This document shows, one piece after another, positions 1-6,169 of a stretch of DNA of 6,573 bases. The stretch's first letter is position 1. Every line of letters starts with the position of its first letter. The position numbers and the translations under genes were made by a program. Location of the stretch: NCBI GenBank assembly GCA_030539985.1, contig JAUNXD010000092.1, positions 1-6,573 on the forward strand. Direction: 5' to 3'. The DNA comes from Methanobrevibacter sp. Lineage in GTDB: Archaea; Methanobacteriota; Methanobacteria; Methanobacteriales; Methanobacteriaceae. The notes beneath the pieces were generated by a model, which worked only from the letters and a program-made list of their open reading frames with translations, made no database searches and was not told the origin of the DNA.

Positions 1-113
1 GTGAAGCAGTTAAAAACAGAAGATGTAACATTGCTCACTTAGAACCAACCGAAGAAACTATCGACGTTTCCGGCGATATTGACTCTATTAAAGCAGCTTT
101 AGCTGACTTATAA
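1..113 (+). CDS. rpl14e: 50S ribosomal protein L14e, C-terminal fragment
   Basis: Only the last 36 codons and the TAA stop are in the window; the reading frame enters at base 3. The visible protein runs EAVKNRRCNIAHLEP, then TEETIDVSGDIDSIKAAL, ending ADL. The VKNRRCNIAHLEPT stretch is the conserved C-terminal part of archaeal L14e, a KOW-type protein of the large ribosomal subunit. Its place directly upstream of cbf5 matches the usual archaeal order (cmk, rpl14e, cbf5, rps13), which supports the call. The 67-bp gap to cbf5 holds a hairpin and T-tracts that may end or weaken transcription. The N-terminus and promoter are outside the window. Identification is by recognition of a short tail plus context, so it is strong but not absolute. 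Confidence 0.9.
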   Translation, partial: EAVKNRRCNIAHLEPTEETIDVSGDIDSIKAALADL

Positions 114-119
114 AACTAA

Positions 120-154
120 ATGAATAATTGACAAAATTATTCATAACTTTTTTT
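120..154 (+). terminator. Hairpin plus T-tract after rpl14e
   Basis: A perfect 10-bp inverted repeat (ATGAATAATT at 120-129, loop GACAA at 130-134, AATTATTCAT at 135-144) is followed three bases later by seven Ts (148-154). Further T runs follow at 163-168 and 175-179. Archaeal RNA polymerase terminates on T-rich tracts, and the hairpin makes this look like an intrinsic terminator. It could equally be a partial terminator or RNA processing site between rpl14e and cbf5. No convincing TATA box is visible between it and cbf5, so some read-through is expected. Confidence 0.55.
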
Positions 155-180
155 ATTTACTATTTTTTAAGGTCTTTTTC

Positions 181-1146
181 ATGAAGTTCAGCATGGTTAC
201 AAAATCTAAAAGTTTTACATCTCCTGAATTCGGATGTAAACCCGAAGAGCGTGAGATTACTGATTATATTTCTCATGGAGTAATCAATTTAGACAAACCG
301 TCAGGACCGACTTCACATGAAATAGACTCATGGATTAAACGTATTTTAAATCTTGAAAAATCTGGTCACGGTGGAACTCTTGATCCTAAGGTTACAGGTA
401 TTTTGCCTGTCGGATTGAATGATGCTACCCGTGCAATACAACTGCTTTTGACAGCTCCTAAGGAGTATGTATGTTTATTAACTTTCCATCAGGACGTTGA
501 TGAGGAAAAAATTCGTGAAGTATTTGCTGAGTTTACAGGTAAAATATTTCAATTGCCTCCTGTTAAATCAGCTGTAAAGCGTGAGATGAGAACCCGTAAC
601 ATCTATTATTCAACAATCTATGAGATTGAAGGACGAGATGTGCTTTTCAGAATAGGATGTGAAGCTGGAACTTATGTCAGAACCTATTGTCACAATATTG
701 GTGAGGCATTGGGTGTTGGAGCCCATATGGCAGAGCTTAGAAGGACACAGGTAGGTTCATTTAATGAAAAAAACAAATTGGTTACCTTGCAGGATGTAAC
801 CGATGCATACCACTTTTGGAAGGAAGACGGTGATGAATCATTTTTGCGTGAAGCAATAATGCCTATGGAAAGGGCCGCAGATTACCTGCCAAAAATCATT
901 ATTAAAGATTCAGCGGTAGATGCAGTTTGCCATGGTGCTGATTTGGCAAATGGTGGAATTGCAGAATTGGCCGATAATATCCAAAAGAATGATATTGTAG
1001 CAATCGAAACACTTAAAGGAGAATTGGTCGGTGCAGGAAACTCTTTATTAACCTCTAATGAAATTTTAGAGGCAGATTCAGGATTTGCTGTCAATGTTAA
1101 TAAGGTATTAATGAAACCAAATACTTATCCAAGAGCATGGAAATAA
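181..1146 (+). CDS. cbf5: H/ACA RNP pseudouridine synthase Cbf5 (TruB family)
   Basis: This is the archaeal Cbf5/dyskerin homologue. It isomerises uridine to pseudouridine in rRNA as the catalytic part of the H/ACA RNP (with Nop10, Gar1 and L7Ae), and in archaea it can also act on tRNA U55. The 321 residues match the usual archaeal length. An N-terminal extension (about 1-32) leads into the TruB motif I region (GVINLDKPSGPTSHE, 33-47). The catalytic loop GGTLDPKVTGILPVG holds the catalytic Asp68. Further motifs are KEYV with Tyr96, KIFQLPPVKSAVKR (121-134), and CEAGTYVRTYCHNIG with Tyr165 and Arg167. A C-terminal PUA RNA-binding domain spans about 237-312 and ends in MKPNTYPRAWK. The ATG at 181 has only a weak AGGT-type site at 170-173; Met5 (base 193) is a less likely alternative. 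All key residues are present and the gene is intact. Confidence 0.97.
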   Translation: MKFSMVTKSKSFTSPEFGCKPEEREITDYISHGVINLDKPSGPTSHEIDSWIKRILNLEKSGHGGTLDPKVTGILPVGLNDATRAIQLLLTAPKEYVCLLTFHQDVDEEKIREVFAEFTGKIFQLPPVKSAVKREMRTRNIYYSTIYEIEGRDVLFRIGCEAGTYVRTYCHNIGEALGVGAHMAELRRTQVGSFNEKNKLVTLQDVTDAYHFWKEDGDESFLREAIMPMERAADYLPKIIIKDSAVDAVCHGADLANGGIAELADNIQKNDIVAIETLKGELVGAGNSLLTSNEILEADSGFAVNVNKVLMKPNTYPRAWK

Positions 1147-1185
1147 TTTGATTAGTTTGCATGCTTTTCATGTATTTCATTATAT

Positions 1186-1193
1186 TTTATATA
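1186..1193 (+). promoter_or_regulatory. TATA box for the adhesin-like gene
   Basis: TTTATATA, the archaeal TATA-box consensus, lies 83 bp upstream of the TTG start. Transcription would begin near 1210-1214, giving a leader of about 55-60 nt. A run of five Ts (1197-1201) just after the box may also end read-through from cbf5. A small inverted repeat, GTGAG / CTCAC (1220-1234, 5-base loop), falls in the early leader. The box is called by motif and spacing only. Confidence 0.55.
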
Positions 1194-1255
1194 ATGTTTT
1201 TAATATAATTATTTATGAAGTGAGATGAACTCACAACACATCTATTAACTGTAAA

Positions 1256-1261
1256 GGAGGT
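1256..1261 (+). promoter_or_regulatory. Shine-Dalgarno site deciding a TTG start
   Basis: GGAGGT, within AAAGGAGGTAAA, is a strong match to the archaeal anti-Shine-Dalgarno sequence and lies 7 bases before a TTG codon at 1269. No ATG sits at that position. The TTG gives MNKK followed by a hydrophobic stretch, a normal signal peptide start. The next in-frame Met (residue 13) would cut the signal peptide in half, so TTG is the right choice. Confidence 0.85.
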
Positions 1262-1268
1262 AAATTAT

Positions 1269-3620
1269 TTGAATAAAAAAGTATTTGTCACTATCTTTTT
1301 TGCCATGATTCTTATATTTTCAATCAGTGCGATTAATGCAAGTGATGTGAATATTACAGATTCAGATTCTACAAGTTCTAATGATATTTTATCTGTTTTC
1401 AGTGACAATGAAACTCAAATTGATGATTTGAAATCAGTTGATTTAAATAATTTATCTGCAAATATGGAAGATTCCATATTAAATGAAAACGCCAAAAACC
1501 GAACCGAGTTTACCTCACCAACAACAGGCATATATTATAACGGATATTTTAAGGTAACTTTGAGAGATTCCAATGCATCTGCTGCTCTGGCAAACAAAAA
1601 TGTTCGTTTTTTAATCAATAATGTCAATTATGAAGCATCAACTGACAGTAATGGTGTTGCAAGCATTAATTTAAAGTTAAATCCTGGAAAATATTATGCA
1701 ACAGTATATTTCAATGAGGATGACTCATATGATGCCTGCAATCTGACTTCTGCTTTTGAAATCTTTTCCACAATCAAAGCGGCGGACATTTCAAAATACT
1801 ATAAGGGAACCACACCTTTCACTGCCACATTCTTTGACAGTCAGGGCAATTTCCTGGCAGGCAGATTCGTCACCATAACAGTCAACGGAAAAGCTTACAG
1901 CATAAAAACCAACGGGTATGGTGTTGCAAGTTTGCAAATGAATTTTAAGCCGGGTTCATATAGGGTTGTATCGACAGATCCGGATACCGGTTATCAGGTA
2001 ACCACCACATTCACCATTTTATCGACAATCAGCTCAGCCAATCTTAATGTGGTAAAGGGTGACGGCAAAAAGTTTACTGTTAAATTCTTTAAAAGCAATG
2101 GAGCCCCCCTGGCCAAAAAATATGTCAAGATTAAAGTTAAAGGCAAAGTTCGAAAGGTAAAAACAAATGCCTACGGTCAGATTAGCTTATCCTTGAAGAA
2201 ATTTAAAAAGGGAACATATAAGGTCGTTTGTTATAATAAGGACGGTTTGTCAAAAACCTATACTGTTAAAGTCTTCAAAAGAAAGGCTTCCACTAAGCTG
2301 ACTTCAAGTTCATATACTTTCTTTGCAAATGATGCGAAGGTGCTTGCCGTTAAACTGTCGACCGCTTTGGGCGGCAATTCTGGTGCAGGAAGGATTGTTA
2401 AGATTAAAATCAACGGCAAAACATATTCCAAAAAAACTGATGGAAACGGCATGGCATATCTTGATTTGCCTTCATTGAATTACGGCACTTACAAGGTTGA
2501 ATATAAATATGCCGGAAACAAGTTTTTCAAACAGGCAAAATCATCAGGTTTAGTTACTATAATAGGCACTTCAGATACCTCACTGACCCTTAAAAGCACA
2601 ACTTCCTTCGGTTATGGTGCGGGCACACCACTCAAGGTTGCCTTCACAGCAGGAGGTGTTGACCTGCCTAACCGTGTAGTCACTTTCAATATTGCTGGTG
2701 TGACGTATACTGCTGTCACTGACAGCAAGGGAATAGCATCGCTTCCTATAAATCTTAATATCGGCAAATACACTGTTGAGTTTAAGGCAAACGGTGACGA
2801 TAAGGTCAATGGAAGTTCAGGATCATGTGATATTGAAGTATTTAAAAGAAGTGCTTCCAAGCTCACCTGGGCATGTGGAAATTGGTATAAGGATTCCTCA
2901 CAGACTTTCAAGGTCCTGTTGATGGGTTCTAATGGCCAGCCTGTTTCAGGCCAAACTGTTGAGTTAACAATTGATTCTGTAAAATATCAGGCCAAAACAA
3001 ATTCCAAAGGATATGCCACATTTAAAACCAGTGTTGCATTTGGAAAATACAAGGTGTCCGTTAAATTCCCTGGAAGCAACGAATATCTTTCCAGTTCACA
3101 TTCACATAATGTTAATGTCAAGCTTTCCAAGTACGGAAACGGTCTTAACCAGAACAATGCCAAATCAATAGGTGCTTATTTAAAATCTTCCAGCCATTGT
3201 CAAGTCGGAAGTAAGAGCATTAAAAAATTGGTGAAAAAAATCACTAAAGGAAAGCACAGTAAAGTGGATAAGGCAAAGGCAATTTTCAATTATGTACGGG
3301 ATAATCTGGCCTACAGCTACTATTACAATTCAAAGTATGGTGCAACCAAGACATTGAAGCTTAAAAAGGGCAACTGTGTTGACCATTCACACCTGTTGGT
3401 TGCAATGTATCGGACAGCAGGATTCAGCGCAAGATATGTCCACGGTAAATGCCATTTCAGTGACGGGGATTATACTGGTCATGTATGGGTTCAGGTTAAA
3501 ATAGGTAAGAAATGGGTTGTTGCTGATGCAACCAGTTACAGAAACTCCTTGGGAAAAATAAAGAATTGGAATACTAATTCATATCATATACACAGCAAAT
3601 ACGCAAGTGTTCCGTTCTGA
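1269..3620 (+). CDS. Secreted adhesin-like protein with Ig-like repeats and C-terminal transglutaminase-like domain
   Basis: The 783-residue protein begins at TTG with a signal peptide (about 1-24, MNKK, a hydrophobic core, then INA|SD). An acidic Ser/Asn-rich linker follows (25-77), then six Ig-like beta-sandwich repeats (78-617), then a helical Lys-rich stretch (about 626-665) and a transglutaminase-like domain to the end. The triad is visible: Cys703 in KKGNCVDHS, His738 in GHVWVQV and Asp753 in VVADATS. The protein ends KYASVPF without a membrane anchor or sorting signal. Such adhesin-like proteins with a transglutaminase-core domain are known from Methanobrevibacter and Methanobacterium. 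The fold is shared with pseudomurein endoisopeptidases (PeiW/PeiP), so a role in cutting or cross-linking cell-wall peptides is possible; an adhesion role is the alternative, and the substrate is unknown. The gene has its own TATA box and is convergent with the DUF2207 gene. Confidence 0.87.
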   Translation: MNKKVFVTIFFAMILIFSISAINASDVNITDSDSTSSNDILSVFSDNETQIDDLKSVDLNNLSANMEDSILNENAKNRTEFTSPTTGIYYNGYFKVTLRDSNASAALANKNVRFLINNVNYEASTDSNGVASINLKLNPGKYYATVYFNEDDSYDACNLTSAFEIFSTIKAADISKYYKGTTPFTATFFDSQGNFLAGRFVTITVNGKAYSIKTNGYGVASLQMNFKPGSYRVVSTDPDTGYQVTTTFTILSTISSANLNVVKGDGKKFTVKFFKSNGAPLAKKYVKIKVKGKVRKVKTNAYGQISLSLKKFKKGTYKVVCYNKDGLSKTYTVKVFKRKASTKLTSSSYTFFANDAKVLAVKLSTALGGNSGAGRIVKIKINGKTYSKKTDGNGMAYLDLPSLNYGTYKVEYKYAGNKFFKQAKSSGLVTIIGTSDTSLTLKSTTSFGYGAGTPLKVAFTAGGVDLPNRVVTFNIAGVTYTAVTDSKGIASLPINLNIGKYTVEFKANGDDKVNGSSGSCDIEVFKRSASKLTWACGNWYKDSSQTFKVLLMGSNGQPVSGQTVELTIDSVKYQAKTNSKGYATFKTSVAFGKYKVSVKFPGSNEYLSSSHSHNVNVKLSKYGNGLNQNNAKSIGAYLKSSSHCQVGSKSIKKLVKKITKGKHSKVDKAKAIFNYVRDNLAYSYYYNSKYGATKTLKLKKGNCVDHSHLLVAMYRTAGFSARYVHGKCHFSDGDYTGHVWVQVKIGKKWVVADATSYRNSLGKIKNWNTNSYHIHSKYASVPF
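1500..3119 (+). repeat. Six tandem Ig-like repeats within the adhesin-like protein
   Basis: Six diverged units of about 85-95 residues cover residues 78-617, roughly 78-166, 167-250, 251-335, 336-431, 434-525 and 526-617. Each carries the same signature: a Gly/Asn turn of the type T(D/N)xxG, a beta strand, then a Gly-Tyr/Lys turn and strand, for example TDSNGVAS...NPGKYYATV, TNGYGVAS...KPGSYRVV, TDSKGIAS...NIGKYTVEF and TNSKGYAT...AFGKYKVSV. The units are similar in protein but not nearly identical in DNA, so they are old duplications rather than recent ones. They are likely stalk domains holding the catalytic domain away from the cell surface. Confidence 0.8.
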
Positions 3621-3624
3621 TTTT

Positions 3625-3631
3625 AAAAAAA
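3625..3631 (-). terminator. T-tract terminator of the lemA-DUF2207 operon
   Basis: Read on the minus strand, seven Ts lie 15 bases past the TAG stop of the DUF2207 gene, as expected for an archaeal T-tract terminator. The adjoining four Ts at 3621-3624 on the plus strand are the only T run directly after the adhesin-like gene. The convergent stops are only 26 bp apart, so plus-strand transcripts may run into the opposing gene. Confidence 0.5.
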
Positions 3632-3646
3632 TAATAAGTGAAGAAG

Positions 3647-5422
3647 CTAGAATGCTCCTCCACCACCTCCGCCAGATCCTCCTCCGACGCCACCGAAGCC
3701 GCCTGAGTCTGATGAGGAGTTGACTGTTGATTCTCCAGTATATAATGCATGATGCATCATGTAATATCCTCCATAATGGTGGTATAGGAATATGTCATCA
3801 TCATATAATCCGGAGTAATTTTGCTCTTGGAGTTTCATGGATTCGTAAACCTTGTCAGCTACTCCAAGGGAGGCACCATAAATCAGGTATTTTCTCCAAA
3901 CAACAATTGATTCTGGAGGGTGTTCTTTAATTAAACTGTTGTCTTTCAAAAACTTCTTGAAGTTTTTCCATTTGAGGTATCTCACACGACCCTCAGGAGT
4001 CCATTGTCCAAATTTGTCATCATCAAACCTCATGATGAACAGTGAAAATGCCACTAAAAATATTCCTCCGACCATTGCATAAGTTCCGGATTTCAATTCG
4101 CTCCAGAGCCCAAGGACTCCAATTAGTATACCTGCTGCCAATCCTCCAACACCAAGTATTGAGGCGATTGTTGTGCCTGTATCATTGAATTCCTCATTTA
4201 TTCTGGAAGCTAAATGATTTTCAACGCCTTTTTGCCAGTCATGGTATTGATCCATAAACCACTCGGCATTTGATTCGCTGGATAATGTTGTATTTAATGT
4301 GGATAAATTCAGTGTATTTCCATCAGAAAAGCGATGCAATATGTCATATACTTGCTTTTCATTGGACTTGAGAGTGCCGGTATCGCCGGTAAACTCAATG
4401 TATAAATCATTGGTTTCAGTTTCTGAATCGGTTACAGTATTAATACTTAAAACTTTTTTATCAATTAGATTCAGGATTGTAGCTTCAAATCCATCCATAT
4501 TCGGGGTTCCGATATCTCCTGATGCATACAGCGCATTGACCACTTCAGGGGGGTCATCGGTTGGCGGTTCCCTTTCATAAATTCCCTCATAGTCAACTTT
4601 TGGCTCTCTGCCGTATCTCAAATAAGTAAATACTGCAACAATTGGGCTTAATAGGGACAGTAATCCTAAAACAAGATATGTGGTATTCCAGAAATTACGT
4701 CCGTTAACGCTGTCATTGAGGTTTTTCATTATCATGTCACGGCCATTTTCGTCAACATGCTTTGCATATGATGCATCATTGAAGTCATCCAATGGCATCA
4801 GGACAAGCAATTCATAAAAGTCGCCTTTTGGAATGGATGTTGTTTTTGCAGTTATTGTATCTCCTTTCAAATCACTTGATGCATTGAATTCCTGAGGGTT
4901 AAGGAAATATTCATTGTTTTTGTCTCCAGGCAGGTTTACCTGAACATCAACGCTTCCTACGCCGACATCCCATTCATCTCCCCAGAGTTTGTATTGAAGT
5001 CCACCAACATCATTGAAAAGGGTAACTACATTTTTCATGTCATAACTGATATAAACTGACACATCACAGTCACGAATTCCCTTTGTATGTGCCTCATCAG
5101 AATACAAATAGATTTTTATATGCTTTTGTCCGTTGTCATCACTTTCCTTGAATGTTGCATATGCTCCGTCAACATTAACTTCTATATTGTCGATGCTTTC
5201 CCCGGCTTTCAGGGGAATGTCCCTGTAGACTCCGCGGAAGTTGCCGTCAAATGAATAGTCGTACCTTTCATCCACATGAAGCAAACCGTTATTTCCAATG
5301 GTCAGTTCAATGAATGCCTGATCGATAGTGTAGCTTCTGTCATCATCGGCTGCAACTGCTGAAAATGTTGAAAAAATTAATAAAAAAAGTAAAATTATAG
5401 TAAATGTCTTTTTAACATTCAT
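3647..5422 (-). CDS. DUF2207 family predicted membrane protein
   Basis: This 591-residue protein belongs to the DUF2207 family (YciQ-like predicted membrane proteins), whose biochemical function is not known. A signal peptide (1-25, cleavage after AVAA) is followed by an extracytoplasmic beta-rich domain (about 28-245). It carries the family signature YTIDQAFIELTIGNNGLLHV and YDYSFDGNFRGVYRDIPL. A first membrane segment lies at about 248-268. A cytoplasmic region follows (about 269-417, with PPEVVNALYASGD and an LDKK-like winged-helix-type stretch), then two membrane segments (418-440 and 446-464). Next come the conserved KWKNFKKFLKDNSLIKEHPPE and WRKYLIYGASLGVADKV. The protein ends in a Tyr/His/Met-rich patch (545-561) and a glycine tail, GGFGGVGGGSGGGGGGAF. 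It starts 13 bp after the lemA stop with a GGTGA site at 5429-5433, so both genes share one transcript. LemA and DUF2207 neighbours recur widely, which suggests they work together. Confidence 0.92.
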   Translation of the reverse strand: MNVKKTFTIILLFLLIFSTFSAVAADDDRSYTIDQAFIELTIGNNGLLHVDERYDYSFDGNFRGVYRDIPLKAGESIDNIEVNVDGAYATFKESDDNGQKHIKIYLYSDEAHTKGIRDCDVSVYISYDMKNVVTLFNDVGGLQYKLWGDEWDVGVGSVDVQVNLPGDKNNEYFLNPQEFNASSDLKGDTITAKTTSIPKGDFYELLVLMPLDDFNDASYAKHVDENGRDMIMKNLNDSVNGRNFWNTTYLVLGLLSLLSPIVAVFTYLRYGREPKVDYEGIYEREPPTDDPPEVVNALYASGDIGTPNMDGFEATILNLIDKKVLSINTVTDSETETNDLYIEFTGDTGTLKSNEKQVYDILHRFSDGNTLNLSTLNTTLSSESNAEWFMDQYHDWQKGVENHLASRINEEFNDTGTTIASILGVGGLAAGILIGVLGLWSELKSGTYAMVGGIFLVAFSLFIMRFDDDKFGQWTPEGRVRYLKWKNFKKFLKDNSLIKEHPPESIVVWRKYLIYGASLGVADKVYESMKLQEQNYSGLYDDDIFLYHHYGGYYMMHHALYTGESTVNSSSDSGGFGGVGGGSGGGGGGAF

Positions 5423-5435
5423 ATAATTTCACCAC

Positions 5436-5993
5436 TTAGAATTTCACTTCCGGTACTGCGGTTTCACCGGCAGGAGCCTGGTAGAATTCTTCTTCTTTAA
5501 ATCCAAACAATTTTGCCATGAGGTTACTTGGGAACTGTTGGCATGCATTGTTGTATTTCAATACTACATCATTGTAGAATTGTCTTGCATAGGATATTTT
5601 GTCCTCAGTATCTGTCAAATCTGATTGTAACTGCTGGAAATTGCTGTTGGCCTTTAAGTCAGGGTAGTTTTCAGCAACTGCAAACAATGTTTTCAATGCT
5701 CCGGTCAACTGATTGTCGGCAGCACTGGTTTCTTCGATTGTTGATGCGTTCATGACTCCTGTTCTTGCCTTTGTAACTTCTTCAAGAACGCCTTTCTCAT
5801 GAGCTGCATAGCCTTTTACGGTTTCCACAAGATTTGGTATTAAATCGTTTCTTCTTTTAAGCTGAACGTCGATTTGTGCATAACTGTTTTTCACACGGTT
5901 TCTAAGTCCAACCAAGTTGTTGTACATGTGTATTAATGTTGCAATAATTATAATTACTATAACTACAATTATTATTATCAAAAGGATATTCAT
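5436..5993 (-). CDS. lemA: LemA family membrane protein
   Basis: The 185 residues match the usual LemA length. An N-terminal Ile/Val-rich membrane segment (about 2-22) is followed by the family core MYNNLVGLRNRVKNSYAQID and VQLKRRNDLIPNLVETVKGY (23-62), then a long alpha-helical region (about 63-150). The conserved end has NNACQQFPSNLMAKLFGFKE and YQAPAGE, finishing PEVKF. LemA is a membrane-anchored four-helix protein of unclear function found in bacteria and archaea. The soluble part's side of the membrane cannot be settled from sequence alone. The ATG is supported by AGGTGAT at 5997-6003 on the minus strand. It is the first gene of an operon with the DUF2207 gene; the small gap and shared direction suggest co-translation. 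The gene is intact with no unusual features. Confidence 0.95.
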   Translation of the reverse strand: MNILLIIIIVVIVIIIIATLIHMYNNLVGLRNRVKNSYAQIDVQLKRRNDLIPNLVETVKGYAAHEKGVLEEVTKARTGVMNASTIEETSAADNQLTGALKTLFAVAENYPDLKANSNFQQLQSDLTDTEDKISYARQFYNDVVLKYNNACQQFPSNLMAKLFGFKEEEFYQAPAGETAVPEVKF

Positions 5994-5996
5994 TTT

Positions 5997-6003
5997 ATCA
6001 CCT
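5997..6003 (-). promoter_or_regulatory. Shine-Dalgarno site of lemA
   Basis: AGGTGAT on the minus strand, a full match to the archaeal anti-Shine-Dalgarno core, lies 3 bases (5 from the GGTG core) before the ATG of lemA and fixes that start. Confidence 0.8.
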
Positions 6004-6054
6004 AATACTTACTATAACTATAAGCTAAAATATACTTTGCCATTCATGTTTGAA

Positions 6055-6062
6055 ATTATAAA
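6055..6062 (-). promoter_or_regulatory. Candidate TATA box for lemA-DUF2207
   Basis: TTTATAAT read on the minus strand lies about 62 bp upstream of the lemA ATG. Transcription would start near 6036, leaving a leader of about 40 nt that includes the AGGTGAT site. The surrounding DNA is very AT-rich, so other placements are possible. Confidence 0.42.
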
Positions 6063-6111
6063 TTATATGCACTTGACTATTTTCATTAAAAATTCTTATT
6101 TTAAGCAAACC

Positions 6112-6119
6112 TTTATATA
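6112..6119 (+). promoter_or_regulatory. TATA box for tRNA-Ser
   Basis: TTTATATA preceded by GCAAACC is a near-ideal archaeal TATA box with an upstream BRE-like stretch, 75 bp before the tRNA. The expected start is near 6138-6142, which gives a leader of about 50 nt before the mature tRNA. The inverted repeat at 6141-6169 begins at this predicted start. The box lies back to back with the lemA promoter about 50 bp away. Confidence 0.65.
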
Positions 6120-6140
6120 GGTTAACAATAAGATATTATA

Positions 6141-6169
6141 TTATCATATTATCCTAGATAGTATGATGA
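6141..6169 (+). repeat. Inverted repeat in the tRNA-Ser leader
   Basis: Arms TTATCATATTATC (6141-6153) and GATAGTATGATGA (6157-6169) pair over 13 positions with two G-U wobbles around the 3-base centre CTA. In RNA this would fold most of the tRNA precursor leader into one hairpin. In DNA it is an imperfect dyad at the predicted transcription start. Its role is unknown; it could guide leader processing or bind a regulator. Confidence 0.6.

Noticed and set aside
193..195. ATG at 193 as the start of cbf5
   Set aside because: No ribosome binding site precedes it, while the ATG at 181 has a weak AGGT at suitable spacing. The difference is four residues and does not affect the call.
2612..2911. 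99-codon minus-strand open frame opposite the Ig repeats
   Set aside because: It is antisense to a well-supported gene, has no recognisable domain and arises from the regular codon pattern of the repeats. The shorter frames at 882-1094 and 2258-2452 on the minus strand fail for the same reasons.
4299..4580. Plus-strand open frame opposite the DUF2207 gene
   Set aside because: It lies fully antisense to a gene with clear family signatures and shows no domain or ribosome site. The frames at 3727-3930 (DUF2207), 5528-5755 (lemA) and 5917-6120 (lemA start and promoter region) are rejected likewise.
6163..6169. ATGATGA as a C box of a C/D guide RNA
   Set aside because: No CTGA D box occurs at a suitable distance; the next CTGA (6333-6336) is about 165 bases away and beyond the tRNA. 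The motif is part of the inverted repeat.
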